Shown piece by piece: positions 53,541 through 63,190 of a stretch of DNA of 64,000 bases; within the stretch, counting starts at the first letter, position 1, and each line of letters begins with the position of its first letter. The position numbers and the translations under genes are program-made. Below the pieces are notes generated by a model that saw nothing but the letters and a program-made list of their open reading frames with translations, did not search any database and had not been told where the DNA came from. This DNA comes from Actinophytocola algeriensis (lineage in GTDB: Bacteria > Actinomycetota > Actinomycetes > Mycobacteriales > Pseudonocardiaceae): assembly GCF_014203735.1 (NCBI RefSeq), contig NZ_JACHJQ010000003.1:1072784-1136783 (forward strand), given 5' to 3'.

Positions 53541-55028
53541 CTACATGATCGCGCCGCTGGACTTCGGTGCCGGGCGTGCCGGCGTGCCGTGCTCCGCGCG
53601 CTCCGCGGCGGTCCACTTGTCGACCGAGGACGGCCGCGTCGTGGTCGGCTCCGGTACGTCGATGTCGAGGCCCTCGATGGAGAACTCCTTCAGCCGCACC
53701 CGTTCGTAGGCGTAGGTCTTCGGGAACGGGTGGGTGGCGTTGAAGCCGATCTTCGCGCCGAAGTAGTCGGGGAAGGTCGGGTTCAGGCCGTGGCCGAACA
53801 CCTCCGGCACGGTGATCACGCCGGTGGTCGGGTTGAGCCGGGTGGTCAGGGCCCACTCGACGTCCGATGCGTCGCGGATGTCCACGTCCTCGTCGACCAC
53901 GGTCACCATCTTCAGCGGCGGGAACGCGGCGAACGCCGACATCACCGCGAGCTGCGCCCAGCCCGCCCGCTTCTGCTGGATCTGCACGACCGCGTGGTAG
54001 AAACCGCAGCCACCGTGCGGGAAGTAGACGTCGAGGACGCCCGGCACCTGCTTGCGCACCGACGACAGCACGGAGGCCTCGCCGAGCACACCGGCCGAGT
54101 TCCACACCTCCTTGCCGCAGATGATGGTCTGGAACACCGGGTTGGCGCGGTGGTGGACGGCGTTCACGTGCACGACCGGCCGCGGCGCGACCTTCGCGTA
54201 GTAGCCGGTGACCTCCGCGAACGGGCCCTCGTCGGCGACCTCGCCCGGGACGATCTCGCACTCCAGCGCGTACATGGCGTGCGCGATCAGCTCGACACCC
54301 GGCGCGTCACCGCGGACCAGCTCGACCGGGTCGCCGTGGAACACCGACGCGATGCCGAGCTCGTCGGTGTCCGGGGGAGCGGCCTCGGCCGGCGTCACGG
54401 CCGCGAAGTGCACACCGGGCCCGACGCCGATGTTCAGCGAGAACTTCAGCGTCTCGCCGCGGTCCTTGGCGTGCTCCAGCGCCATCTGGAGGTGGCGGCC
54501 CGCGTCGATGTTGATGTGCAGCCGGTCCCGGTCCACCAGCTGGAACCGCTGGATCGACGCGTTGCGCACACCCGTCTCCGGGTCGGTCACCACGACCACG
54601 CCCGCGTCGATGTACGGGCCGCCGTCCCGCTCGGCGTGCGTGGGGATCGGGAGTTTGAACAGGTCGACGACCGGCTGCGTGTACTCCTTCACCGGCCCCG
54701 TCTCGACGACCAGCGGCTCGACCGCCTTGTCGAACGGCTCCTTCTGCCACTCCTGCACCTTGCCGGAGATGTGGGTCGCGAGCTGCTTCTCCTTCGTGCC
54801 GATCAGCTCCGCCAACAGCTCCCGTGACCAGTACAGGCCGGTGAACACCGGGTGCTCCTGCCCGCGCACGTTCTCGAACAGCACCGCCTGCGCACGCCCC
54901 TCGAAGTGGGACGCCACGCTGGCCAGCTGGTGCACCGGGTCGACCTCGGAACGCACTCGTATCAGCTGCCCGGCCTTGTCCAGCGTCTCGATGATGACGC
55001 CGAGGTCGTGCAGAGGGCTCACCGGCAT
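53541..55028 (-). CDS. ubiD: UbiD-family prFMN-dependent decarboxylase
   Basis: This protein of 495 residues matches the UbiD fold along its length (SRELLAELIGTKEKQ, FKLPIPTHAERDGGPYIDAG, ASIQRFQLVDRDRLHINI, GPFAEVTGYYA, MVTVVDEDVDI). Such enzymes use prenylated FMN to decarboxylate unsaturated or aromatic acids. ATG 55028 follows the ubiX stop by 2 bases. Together with ubiX and an ABC importer it forms one operon, so the substrate is probably taken up from outside. It is not next to any ubiquinone or menaquinone gene. Confidence 0.92.
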   Translation of the reverse strand: MPVSPLHDLGVIIETLDKAGQLIRVRSEVDPVHQLASVASHFEGRAQAVLFENVRGQEHPVFTGLYWSRELLAELIGTKEKQLATHISGKVQEWQKEPFDKAVEPLVVETGPVKEYTQPVVDLFKLPIPTHAERDGGPYIDAGVVVVTDPETGVRNASIQRFQLVDRDRLHINIDAGRHLQMALEHAKDRGETLKFSLNIGVGPGVHFAAVTPAEAAPPDTDELGIASVFHGDPVELVRGDAPGVELIAHAMYALECEIVPGEVADEGPFAEVTGYYAKVAPRPVVHVNAVHHRANPVFQTIICGKEVWNSAGVLGEASVLSSVRKQVPGVLDVYFPHGGCGFYHAVVQIQQKRAGWAQLAVMSAFAAFPPLKMVTVVDEDVDIRDASDVEWALTTRLNPTTGVITVPEVFGHGLNPTFPDYFGAKIGFNATHPFPKTYAYERVRLKEFSIEGLDIDVPEPTTTRPSSVDKWTAAERAEHGTPARPAPKSSGAIM

Positions 55029-55030
55029 GT

Positions 55031-55603
55031 TCAGTCTTCTCCCCATCTACGGACGAGGTCCGTTTCGATGTCGAAGTAGTCCAGCACCCGTCCAATGGTG
55101 TGGTCGATGATCTCGTCGAGCGATTCGGGCCGCGTGTAGAACGCGGGCACCGGTGGCATGATCAGCGCGCCGTCCTCGGCCGCGGCCTGCATGGCCTTGA
55201 GGTGCGCGATCCGCAGCGGTGTCTCGCGGCACATGAGGACCACCTTGCGGCGTTCCTTCAGCGCGACGTCGACGGCCCGCGTGAGCAGGCTCGTGGTGTT
55301 GCCGTACGCGATCTCCGACAGCGAGCGGATCGAGCACGGCGCGACGACCATGCCCAGCGTCCGGAAGGAGCCGGAGGAGATGGCGGCGCCGATGTCGTCG
55401 CTCGGGTAGTAGACGTCCGCGAGCGAGCGAACGTCCTCGAGCTTGAGGTTCGTCTCCTCGAAGATGGTCCGCTTGCCACTGCGGCTGATCACCAGGTGTG
55501 TCTCTACGTCGACTTTCCGCAGGGCCTCCAGCATCCGGATCCCGTAAACGGAACCGGACGCGCCGGATATGCCGACGACCATGCGTCTCGCGGATGTGGA
55601 CAT
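55031..55603 (-). CDS. ubiX: UbiX flavin prenyltransferase
   Basis: This 190-residue enzyme makes the prenylated FMN cofactor for UbiD. Family motifs are VVGISGASGSVYGIRMLEAL at the N-terminus, VVAPCSIRSLSEIAYG near 88, LMCRETPLRIAHLKAM and PPVPAFYTRP. ATG 55603 lies 3 bases after the ABC ATPase stop. The direct ubiX-ubiD order gives paired cofactor and enzyme. Confidence 0.95.
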   Translation of the reverse strand: MSTSARRMVVGISGASGSVYGIRMLEALRKVDVETHLVISRSGKRTIFEETNLKLEDVRSLADVYYPSDDIGAAISSGSFRTLGMVVAPCSIRSLSEIAYGNTTSLLTRAVDVALKERRKVVLMCRETPLRIAHLKAMQAAAEDGALIMPPVPAFYTRPESLDEIIDHTIGRVLDYFDIETDLVRRWGED

Positions 55604-55606
55604 GGC

Positions 55607-56431
55607 TTACTCCGCTACAGCTTCAACGGGCACCGCTTGTTTGACCTCGTGGACTTCGTCGTGCACACCCGCCGTGCCGTAACGCAGCAGGCGGGCCACC
55701 TCCCCGCGCAGGTGGACGAAGTCGTCGGTCTCCTTGGTCGTGATCTGGTCACGCTCCGCGCCGAGCGACACGGTCAGCGTGGACACGACCGTGCTCGGCG
55801 CCTTGGACAGCACCAGCACCCGGTCGGAAAGGTAAACGCTCTCGTCGATGTCGTGCGTGACGAGCAGGACCGTCGTGTCGTACTCGCGGCGGACCCGCAG
55901 CAGCAGGTCCTCCAGCTCCGCCCTGGTCTGGGCGTCGACGGACGCGAACGGCTCGTCCATCATGAGCAGCGCGGGCTGGCAGACCAGCGCGCGGGCGATG
56001 GCGACACGCTGCTGCATGCCGCCGGAGAGCTGCCAGGGGTACTTCTCGACAGCGTCGGCGAGGCCGACCCAGCCGAGGGCCTCGTCGACGACCTCGTGGC
56101 GCTGCCTGCGCGACATGCCCCTGGCCTTGAGCGGGAACGCCACATTGCCGCGCACGGTGAGCCACGGGAACAGCGACTTGCTGTACTCCTGGAACACGAA
56201 CGCCAGGTCATGCGGCACTTCGGTGATGCGTTCGCCCATGAACCGCGACTCACCCGCGGTGGGCGGCAGCAGGCCGGAGATCGCCCGCAGGAGGGTCGAC
56301 TTGCCGCAGCCGGACGGGCCCACGATGCAGACGATCTCGCCCTTCTCCACGGAGAAGGTGATGTCGCCGAGCGCGGTGTGGGTCTTCGCGCCCGATCCGT
56401 AGGTGTGGCTGATGCCGGTCACGTCCAGCAT
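55607..56431 (-). CDS. ABC transporter ATP-binding protein (NitT/TauT type)
   Basis: This 274-residue protein has Walker A GPSGCGKST, Q-loop FQEYSKSLFPW, signature LSGGMQQRVAIARAL, Walker B LLMMDEPFASVD and the switch His in THDIDES. The sequence type is that of SsuB/TauB importers of sulfonates, nitrate and aromatic acids. ATG 56431 starts 8 bases after the permease stop. It energises uptake through the two permeases upstream. Confidence 0.95.
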   Translation of the reverse strand: MLDVTGISHTYGSGAKTHTALGDITFSVEKGEIVCIVGPSGCGKSTLLRAISGLLPPTAGESRFMGERITEVPHDLAFVFQEYSKSLFPWLTVRGNVAFPLKARGMSRRQRHEVVDEALGWVGLADAVEKYPWQLSGGMQQRVAIARALVCQPALLMMDEPFASVDAQTRAELEDLLLRVRREYDTTVLLVTHDIDESVYLSDRVLVLSKAPSTVVSTLTVSLGAERDQITTKETDDFVHLRGEVARLLRYGTAGVHDEVHEVKQAVPVEAVAE

Positions 56432-56439
56432 GGGACGGT

Positions 56440-57291
56440 CTACCTCCCGGTGAGACTCTTCGACCTGGTGTGCCAGCCGATCACCCGGTTCTGGATGACG
56501 AGCAGCAGTACATTCAGGACATAGCCGAGTATGCCAAGCAGAACGATCCCGGCCCACATCTTGGGCAGCGAGAAGTCGCGTTGCGCCATGATCATCTGGT
56601 ATCCGATCCCGTTGGTCGACCCGACGAGCTCGGAGATGACCATCAGGATCAGCGCGAGCGACAGACTGACCCGCAGACCTGCGAAGATCTTCGGCAACGC
56701 TGCCGGGAGCACCACGGTGGCGAGGAACCGAGGCTTCGACAACCGCATGCTCCTGGTCGTCTCGACTACCGTCTCGTCCAGCGTATGCGCGCCGTCAATG
56801 GTGTTGAGCAGCACCGGCCAGATCACCCCGAAGATGATCGTGGCGAGCTGCATGGGGGTGCCGATGGGGAAGAGCACCAGGAACACCGGCAAAAGCGCAG
56901 GTGGCGGGACTGACCGCAGGAACGAGATGGTCGGTGAGAAGTAGTCGTACAGCTTCTCCGACCGGCCCATCATCAGGCCGAGGACAACGCCGACGACACC
57001 GGCCGCCGCCCATCCGCCGAGCAGGCGCAACAGGCTCGGCACGACGTCGTCGAACACCGCGTCGGACAGCCACAGCTGCGACGCGGGGCCGGAAAGCCAC
57101 AGGTCGACCATGGTTTCGCCGATGGTCGACGGGGTCGGGAAGTACGGCGCCTCCGCCAGCGTGGTGGCGACCTGCCACGCCGCGATGAAACCGGCGAACA
57201 CGGCCCACTTGCCGAGGAACCCGATCGCGCGGCCGCGCCGGGCACGCGTGTCCGGCGTGACCTTCTTCTCTTTTCGTTCGGTCACAGTCAT
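56440..57291 (-). CDS. ABC transporter permease 1 (NitT/TauT type)
   Basis: This 283-residue permease has a cytoplasmic basic N-terminus (TERKEKKVTPDTRARRG), about six helices, and the EAA-type loop ETTRSMRLSKPRFLATVVLPAALPKIFAGLR. ATG 57291 overlaps the stop of permease 2 as ATGA, so the two permeases are made together and probably form a heterodimer. Confidence 0.94.
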   Translation of the reverse strand: MTVTERKEKKVTPDTRARRGRAIGFLGKWAVFAGFIAAWQVATTLAEAPYFPTPSTIGETMVDLWLSGPASQLWLSDAVFDDVVPSLLRLLGGWAAAGVVGVVLGLMMGRSEKLYDYFSPTISFLRSVPPPALLPVFLVLFPIGTPMQLATIIFGVIWPVLLNTIDGAHTLDETVVETTRSMRLSKPRFLATVVLPAALPKIFAGLRVSLSLALILMVISELVGSTNGIGYQMIMAQRDFSLPKMWAGIVLLGILGYVLNVLLLVIQNRVIGWHTRSKSLTGR

Positions 57292-58052
57292 CGCGCGCGG
57301 TCCCCGTCCGACCAGTTGACCCAGCGCCGCTGGGCCCACTCGAAGATCAAGTTGATGGCGAAACCGATCACGCCCGCCACGAACGTGCCCGCGATCGCGA
57401 GGTCCATCTGGGCGCCACCCGTGCCGGTCTCGGTGATGAAGCTGCCGAGACCACCCGCGCTGCCCGCGAGGACCTCGGTGCTGACCACCAGGATCAGCGC
57501 GATACTCGCCGAGATGCGGACGCCGGTGAGCACGAACGGCGCGATGGCGGGCAGCTTGACCTGCGTCAGCATCTGCCGCCGCGTCAGGTTGAACGCCTTC
57601 GCCGTGTTGATCTGCACCGGGTCGATGTCGCCGATCGCGTGCACGGTGTTGAACAGGATCGGCCACACCGCGCCGAACACGGCCAGTGCGATCTTCGCGT
57701 CCACGGAGTCACCGAATGCGATCAGCGCGAGGGGGATCATCGCGACCGACGGGATCGGCCGCAGGAACTCGACGATCGCGCTGGTCACCTTGCCGACGGC
57801 CGGCACGCTGCCGAACAGGATGCCGAGCGGTACCGCGATGAGCGTCGCGATGACCATCGAGATCGCCCAGCTCGAGATCGTCTCGACGACGTCGACGGAG
57901 AACTCGTAGTCGTTGAACATCTCGACCAGCCGCGCGCCGATCACCGACGGTGGCGGCAGCTGGTTGGGGTTCACCAAGCCGGAACGGCCGACGAGCTCGC
58001 AGACCGCGAGCACGCCGACCGTTCCGATGGTGTTGCGTACCAGGCGTTTCAT
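57288..58052 (-). CDS. ABC transporter permease 2 (NitT/TauT type)
   Basis: This 254-residue permease of about six helices carries the EAA loop INTAKAFNLTRRQMLTQVKLPAIAPFVLTGVR. It follows the binding-protein gene by 11 bases. Having two unlike permeases differs from SsuC/TauC systems, which use a homodimer. Confidence 0.94.
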   Translation of the reverse strand: MKRLVRNTIGTVGVLAVCELVGRSGLVNPNQLPPPSVIGARLVEMFNDYEFSVDVVETISSWAISMVIATLIAVPLGILFGSVPAVGKVTSAIVEFLRPIPSVAMIPLALIAFGDSVDAKIALAVFGAVWPILFNTVHAIGDIDPVQINTAKAFNLTRRQMLTQVKLPAIAPFVLTGVRISASIALILVVSTEVLAGSAGGLGSFITETGTGGAQMDLAIAGTFVAGVIGFAINLIFEWAQRRWVNWSDGDRAR

Positions 58053-58063
58053 CCCGGCTGGTG

Positions 58064-59119
58064 CTAACCGTTCTCGGACGGCATGGACACGACCAGCGGC
58101 TCGACGTCGAGCTTCTTCTCCAGCATGTCGTACGTCACCAGGAGGTCGGCAACGCGCTGGAGGCGCTTCGCGTCGATCGTGGTCGGGAACTGGCCGATCT
58201 TGACGATCGCCGCGGTCTCCGGGTCCATCTTCGCGAACTTCGGCAGAGCCTCCTCGACCTTGCTGCGGTCAGCGGCCAGCTGCTGGCCCTTCAGCAGTGC
58301 CCGCTGGAACGCCGCGATGGTGTTCGGGTTCTGCTCGGCGAAGTCCTTCTTCGTGGCGAAGCCGGAGAGCGGGAAGTTCTCGGTCGGGCCGGCACCGGTC
58401 AGGTCGAACACGATCTTGTGGCCGAACTCCTTCTGCGCCGCCGTCACGAACGGGTCGATGAACGCCGCGGCGTCGACCTGCTTGTTCTGGACGGCTGCCG
58501 CCATGTTCGGGAACGGCATCTCGACCAGGTTGTCCTTCACCTTGTTGAAGTCCACGTCGTTGGCGGTGAGCACAGCGCGGAGCAGGAGCTCGTTGATGTT
58601 GCCCTTGGCGTTGACGGCGATCTTCTTGCCCTCGAGGTCCTTCGGGCTGTTGATCGGAGAGTCCTTGCCCGCGATGACGGCGAAGTTGCTGTTGGGTGTC
58701 GACAGGTAAGACTCGCCGATGAACTTCATGTCGACGACGCCCGCGCTCTGAGCCTTGATGAACGACACCCAGTTGCCGAAGGTGATGTCGAACTCACCCG
58801 AGGCCAGGGACGGGATCGCGAGCGCACCACTCTGGATGGTCGTGGCCTCGATCTTCAGGCCCTCGTCGGCGAAGGTGTCGTTGAGCAGTGCGAGCTGAGC
58901 TCCCGCGCAGTCGATGCCGATCATGACGCCGACCTTCAGGGTGGTCTTCTCCAGTGGCCCGGAGGCCGCGGTCGTGCCGTCGCCGGAGTCACCTGCCTCG
59001 TCGGAACCACCGAAGAGGCCGCAGCCTGCCGTCAGTGAAGCCGCGAGGAGGGTCGCCAACAGTCCGACCGCGCGGACGGACCCGCGCCTGGCCCGACCGA
59101 CTCTGCCTGGACGATTCAT
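58064..59119 (-). CDS. ABC substrate-binding lipoprotein (NMT1/SsuA-like)
   Basis: This 351-residue lipoprotein has a twin-basic signal region and lipobox LTAGC (Cys33), a Gly/Ser/Asp linker, and an NMT1/THI5-like binding domain. That domain includes LKVGVMIGIDCAGAQLALL, GEFDITFGNWVSFIKAQ and ANDVDFNKVKDNLVEMPF. These proteins bind nitrate, sulfonates, pyrimidines or aromatic acids; the co-transcribed ubiX-ubiD favours an aromatic or unsaturated acid. It is the first gene of the operon; ATG 59119 has GGAG 11 bases upstream. Confidence 0.92.
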   Translation of the reverse strand: MNRPGRVGRARRGSVRAVGLLATLLAASLTAGCGLFGGSDEAGDSGDGTTAASGPLEKTTLKVGVMIGIDCAGAQLALLNDTFADEGLKIEATTIQSGALAIPSLASGEFDITFGNWVSFIKAQSAGVVDMKFIGESYLSTPNSNFAVIAGKDSPINSPKDLEGKKIAVNAKGNINELLLRAVLTANDVDFNKVKDNLVEMPFPNMAAAVQNKQVDAAAFIDPFVTAAQKEFGHKIVFDLTGAGPTENFPLSGFATKKDFAEQNPNTIAAFQRALLKGQQLAADRSKVEEALPKFAKMDPETAAIVKIGQFPTTIDAKRLQRVADLLVTYDMLEKKLDVEPLVVSMPSENG

Positions 59120-59179
59120 TGTCTTGCCGTCTCCTGCCTTGGAATTATGCGGCGATCAGAGCGTTGGGAAATGTCGCTT

Positions 59180-59209
59180 TAACACGGGCTGCCCCTGCAC
59201 CGTGTTAAG
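59180..59209. promoter_or_regulatory. inverted repeat in the leader of the ABC-ubiXD operon
   Basis: TTAACACGG (59180-59188) and CCGTGTTAA (59201-59209) are perfect complements with a 12-base spacer, downstream of the promoter and 61 bases before the ATG. The AT-rich outer arms make a protein operator more likely than a terminator. Confidence 0.6.
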
Positions 59210-59235
59210 GACGACCAGTTGTATACCCGCCCGGA

Positions 59236-59264
59236 GGTATAGCCACCCGATCGGGTACTGTCAA
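59236..59264 (-). promoter_or_regulatory. near-consensus promoter of the ABC-ubiXD operon
   Basis: On the minus strand TTGACA (59264-59259) and TATACC (59241-59236) are spaced by exactly 17 bases. The spacer contains a perfect 12-bp palindrome, ACCCGATCGGGT (59245-59256), a likely operator between the hexamers. Confidence 0.75.
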
Positions 59265-59688
59265 CAACCGGCAATCACGATGCGTGACTGCCTGGTCGCT
59301 TGCATGAGCAACGGCCCGGTAGTCTAGGAGCAGCGGCGAACTTACGAAGCGAGTGTGTCGTCCGCCACTTTTCAAACGTCAAGAGTTTTCGGTGGTCCAG
59401 TCCACCGCGGACGTGGGAAAGATCTTGGGCGAGACGGCCGCATACAGTGTTGCCGGAGCCATCACCAGCAGGTTCGTACTATCGGCGGGTGGTGGGCCAA
59501 GGTGGAGGGTGGTCGGGGGCCATCACACCGTGCTGAACGGTCACCCGTGGTCCGTTCTGTACGTCCGAGGTGGAACTCGTCCCCTTGACCGGTGGTCCCT
59601 ATACGGGAAAGCTGTGCGCCGCAGTGTCAGCCACACGGGTGAGATTGCTATTGATGTGTGTGCCTTTGACTGACGGCGTCTTGGGAGT
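59265..59688. other. 424-bp intergenic region upstream of cvnA, no gene
   Basis: The region lies between the divergent ABC operon promoter and cvnA. Open frames such as 59353-59673 have no ribosome site, no domain and untypical composition, so I do not call them. TTGACC (59585) and TATACG (59598) are too close to be one promoter. The cvnA promoter should lie here but cannot be fixed. Confidence 0.5.
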
Positions 59689-62600
59689 GTGTCCGGAGTG
59701 GCCAGGGACAGTGCGTTGGACGGTGACAGTACGACCGACAGCGCCGTGCGGCGTGCCAACGCCGCTATTCGCGCCGAGCAGGCGTCGGGTCGGCCGGGCA
59801 AGCGCAGGCGTTTCCGCCTGAGCGAGTGGCGCCTGCCGACCAAACTGATGGTCGTGCTGCTGGTGCCGACGCTCGCGGCGCTCGCGTTCGCCGGTCTGCG
59901 CGTCTACACGCAGATCAAGCAGGCGAACGATCTCGACTACCTGCTCCAGCAGGTCGAGCTGCACTCGAAGCTCTACGAGGCGGCCGACCAGATCCAGAAG
60001 GAAGGCCAGGTCGTCGCGCAGTTCGCGGCGCGGAACCGAACGGGAGACCGCGCGCCGATCGACGCGCAGCTGCAGGCGACCGACGACGCGGTCGCCGAGG
60101 TGCGCGGCGCGGCGGAGGCCTTCTACGGCGAGTCCGACGAGAGCGTCCGCACCGAGTACGAGCGGATCTTCTTCCGCCTCGACAGCCTCGGCCCGCTGCG
60201 CGAGGTGGCATCGAACTCGCAGTTCGACGGCATCGCCGTCGCCTCGATTTACGCGGACATCGTGGCCAACGTCCTGCAGATCGGCCAGCTCGCCCGCTCC
60301 GACGTCGGTGGCGGCCAGCTGACCCCGCGCCTGACCGCGCTGAACTCGATCGCGACCGCGAAGGCGCAGATCGCACAGCAGTTCTCCTACATCACGGTCG
60401 CCGCGCAGCAGGGCGCGATCCGCGTCCCGGACCTCAACGAGATCCAGGCCGCCGTCGCCCGGCACGACTCCGCGCTCGCGACGTTCAACTCCGTCGCCAC
60501 GCCGGAGGAACTGCAGCGGCTCAACGACACCCTGGTGGGTCCCGCGGTCGACCAGCTGAAGCAGAACCGCCAGCTGCTGCTCGTCCGCGGTGAGACCGGC
60601 CAGAACCTGGGCATCGTCCCGAACGAGGTCGTGCAGGCCGGTACGAGCACGCTCGGCCTGTACCGCACGATCGAGACCGGTGAGCTCACCGACCTGCGGG
60701 ACTCGATCTCGACCCTGCGCAACGACCAGCAGGAGGCCACCCTCCGCGACGCGGCGATCGTGCTCGCGGTCCTGCTCCTCGCGGTCCTCCTGGCGCTGCT
60801 GGTGGCGCGGTCGCTGCTCAAGCCGCTGCGCGTCCTGCGGTCCAACGCGCTGGACGTCGCGTACTCGCGACTGCCGCAGACGGTCCGCCGGATCCTGGCC
60901 GACCCGGACCCGGTGGCCGCGTCCAAGAACGCGGTCGAGCCGGTGCCGGTGTTCACCCGCGAGGAGACGGGCCAGCTGGCCCGCTCGTTCGACGCGGTGC
61001 AGGAGCAGGCGGTCCTGATGGCGACCGAGCAGGCGCTCCTGCGCGACAACATCAACTCGATCTTCGTCAACCTGTCCCGCCGGTCGCAGGCGCTGGTCGA
61101 GCGCCAGCTGTCGCTGATCGACCGCCTGGAGCAGGACGAGCAGGACCCCGACCAGCTGGCGTCGCTGTTCGAGCTGGACCACCTCGCCACCCGTATGCGG
61201 CGGAACTCGGAGTCCCTCCTGGTGCTTTCCGGCACCGGCCTCTCGCGGCAGCTGTCGCGGCCGGTGCCCGCCTCCGACGTGGTCGGCGCGGCCGTGTCCG
61301 AGGTCGAGCACTACGCCCGCATCGAGGTGGCCTCCGCACCGGAAGTCGCGGTCCAGGGCCGCGCGGTCTCCGACCTCGTGCACGTCATCGCGGAACTGCT
61401 GGACAACGCCACCTTCTTCTCCCCGGCGGACAAGAAGGTCATCGTCCGGATGGCCATGACCCGCAAGAAGGAGCTGGCCATCCAGATCACCGACCAGGGC
61501 GTCGGCATGTCGGAGGACGAGATCGGGGCCACCAACGCCCGGCTCGCCGACCCGCCGGACCTGGACGTCGCGGTGACCAGGCGAATGGGCCTCTACGTGG
61601 TCGCGCGCCTGGCCAAGCGGCACAACATCACCGTGCGGCTGCGCGACAACGAGGACATCGAGGGCGGCCTGATCGCCCGCATCAACGTCCCGGCCGAGCT
61701 GGTCCAGCCGATCGGCGCGACGCCGAGGTCGATGGCCTCGCCGTCCACCACCGGCTCGCTGGCCATCGCGGACCAGACGAGCACGGAGGCACGGCTCAAC
61801 CCGCCCACCAACGCCCCGTCCCGCAACAGCGGCATCGCGGGTGCGTTCACGGGCAACATGCCGAGGATCCGCCCGGAGGGCACGCCGGCCGGCGCCGACA
61901 CGGCGCACGACCGCACCCCAGCCGAGCTGTCCGGCTACCCACCTTTCAACCCCGGGTACGAGGGCAGCGCCGAGGCCACCACGGCGAACGGTGTGCCAGC
62001 GGAGCCGCCCGCCCCGCAGAACGGCCGCCACGACCCCGCCGACACCGGTACGGCGCTGTTCGGTGCGCCGCTGCCGGAGGCGCCGGTCGAAGACACCTCG
62101 TACCAGCCGTTCGCGGGCGGCGGCAACACGCCTTCCGGGGAGGCAGAGCTGAACGTGGATGCGCCGACCGAGCGCCTGCCCATCTACGAGGCCGTGCTGT
62201 CACAGTGGTTCGAGGCCGCGGACACCGGTTCCGCCCCGCCGAGGGGTGCGGGCGGTGCCGACCCGGCCGAGACCGCGACGAACGGCAACGGGCACAATGC
62301 CAATGGCACCAACGGCACCAATGGCTCTGCCAACGGCACCGGGATCGCCAACGGTCACGTGGAGGCGCAGGCCGAGCCGGTCGAGCCCACCCCGTGGACC
62401 TCGCCCGGTGACGACGGCTGGCTCGCGGCACAGGCACTGCTCGATGACAAGACCCCCGACGCCACTACCAACGCCGGTCTGCCCAAGCGGGTACCGAAAC
62501 AGCACCTGCTCCCGGGGTCGGCCGCGCCGCGGCACGAGGCCAGGGAGAACACCGGCGGGGAGGCGACTCCAGGTATGCCGCCGCTGCCCCCTCGAACCGC

Positions 62601-62730
62601 AGACGCGGTCCGGGGTCGCATGTCAAGCTTCCAACAGGGCGTACGGCGGGGGCGCCACGCGCTCATCGAGGCATACGCTGGTGACCAATCCGGTTCGGAG
62701 CAGAGCCGTCAAGACGAGGAGCAGGAGTGA
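59689..62730 (+). CDS. cvnA: conservon sensor kinase-like protein CvnA
   Basis: This 1013-residue membrane protein has a first transmembrane helix at about 52-72, a large outer nitrate-sensor-like (NIT) domain, a second helix near 355-378, and a HAMP-like segment. A helical region with [11 protein letters not shown] (possible His site) is followed by an HATPase domain ([26 protein letters not shown]). The last 350 residues are disordered, Pro/Ala/Thr/Gly-rich, with an Asn-Gly-Thr run. It is the first gene of a conservon that signals to a small GTPase. GTG 59689 or 59698 is the start. The stop overlaps cvnB (GTGA). Confidence 0.93.
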   Translation: MSGVARDSALDGDSTTDSAVRRANAAIRAEQASGRPGKRRRFRLSEWRLPTKLMVVLLVPTLAALAFAGLRVYTQIKQANDLDYLLQQVELHSKLYEAADQIQKEGQVVAQFAARNRTGDRAPIDAQLQATDDAVAEVRGAAEAFYGESDESVRTEYERIFFRLDSLGPLREVASNSQFDGIAVASIYADIVANVLQIGQLARSDVGGGQLTPRLTALNSIATAKAQIAQQFSYITVAAQQGAIRVPDLNEIQAAVARHDSALATFNSVATPEELQRLNDTLVGPAVDQLKQNRQLLLVRGETGQNLGIVPNEVVQAGTSTLGLYRTIETGELTDLRDSISTLRNDQQEATLRDAAIVLAVLLLAVLLALLVARSLLKPLRVLRSNALDVAYSRLPQTVRRILADPDPVAASKNAVEPVPVFTREETGQLARSFDAVQEQAVLMATEQALLRDNINSIFVNLSRRSQALVERQLSLIDRLEQDEQDPDQLASLFELDHLATRMRRNSESLLVLSGTGLSRQLSRPVPASDVVGAAVSEVEHYARIEVASAPEVAVQGRAVSDLVHVIAELLDNATFFSPADKKVIVRMAMTRKKELAIQITDQGVGMSEDEIGATNARLADPPDLDVAVTRRMGLYVVARLAKRHNITVRLRDNEDIEGGLIARINVPAELVQPIGATPRSMASPSTTGSLAIADQTSTEARLNPPTNAPSRNSGIAGAFTGNMPRIRPEGTPAGADTAHDRTPAELSGYPPFNPGYEGSAEATTANGVPAEPPAPQNGRHDPADTGTALFGAPLPEAPVEDTSYQPFAGGGNTPSGEAELNVDAPTERLPIYEAVLSQWFEAADTGSAPPRGAGGADPAETATNGNGHNANGTNGTNGSANGTGIANGHVEAQAEPVEPTPWTSPGDDGWLAAQALLDDKTPDATTNAGLPKRVPKQHLLPGSAAPRHEARENTGGEATPGMPPLPPRTADAVRGRMSSFQQGVRRGRHALIEAYAGDQSGSEQSRQDEEQE

Positions 62731-63152
62731 CGACCGCGTCCGCACAGCAGCCCGGCAGCTTCGGGTGGCTTATCACTGATTTCGTCCGTCAGGTTCCTGG
62801 CGTGGCGCACGCCGTGGTCGTGTCGGCGGACGGCCTTCTTCTGGCCGGTTCGCAAGGCCTGCCGAGGGACCGCGCCGAGCAGCTCTCCGCTGTCTCGTCC
62901 GGCCTCGTCAGCCTCACGCAGGGCGCCGCCCGGTGCTTCGAGGCCGGTGGCGTCAACCAGACCGTGGTCGAGATGGACCGGGGCTACCTGTTCCTGATGT
63001 CGATCTCCGACGGTTCGTGCCTCGCCGTGCTGGCGGCGCCGAACTGCGACATCGGTCCGGTGGCGTACGAGATGACATTGCTGGTCGAGAGGGTCGGCCA
63101 GCAGATGACTCCGGAGCTGCGAGCTCAGCTTCAGGGCGCACAGCGCAGGTAG
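62727..63152 (+). CDS. cvnB: roadblock/LC7 protein CvnB
   Basis: This 141-residue roadblock/LC7 domain protein begins [29 protein letters not shown] and ends with the helix [15 protein letters not shown]. Such proteins act as regulators of the partner GTPase CvnD. GTG 62727 overlaps the cvnA stop and has GGAG just upstream. Confidence 0.95.
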   Translation: MTTASAQQPGSFGWLITDFVRQVPGVAHAVVVSADGLLLAGSQGLPRDRAEQLSAVSSGLVSLTQGAARCFEAGGVNQTVVEMDRGYLFLMSISDGSCLAVLAAPNCDIGPVAYEMTLLVERVGQQMTPELRAQLQGAQRR

Positions 63153-63190
63153 CGGGGCATGCTTACCGCGCGGAGCGGAGGTCTGGGCTT

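Noticed and set aside
59353..59673. 106-residue ORF upstream of cvnA
   Set aside because: No ribosome site, no domain, and composition unlike the neighbouring genes; treated as intergenic.
59599..62031. 810-residue open frame antisense to cvnA
   Set aside because: Shadow frame with Arg/Val/Asp/His-rich composition; the plus strand has transmembrane, HAMP-like and HATPase features.
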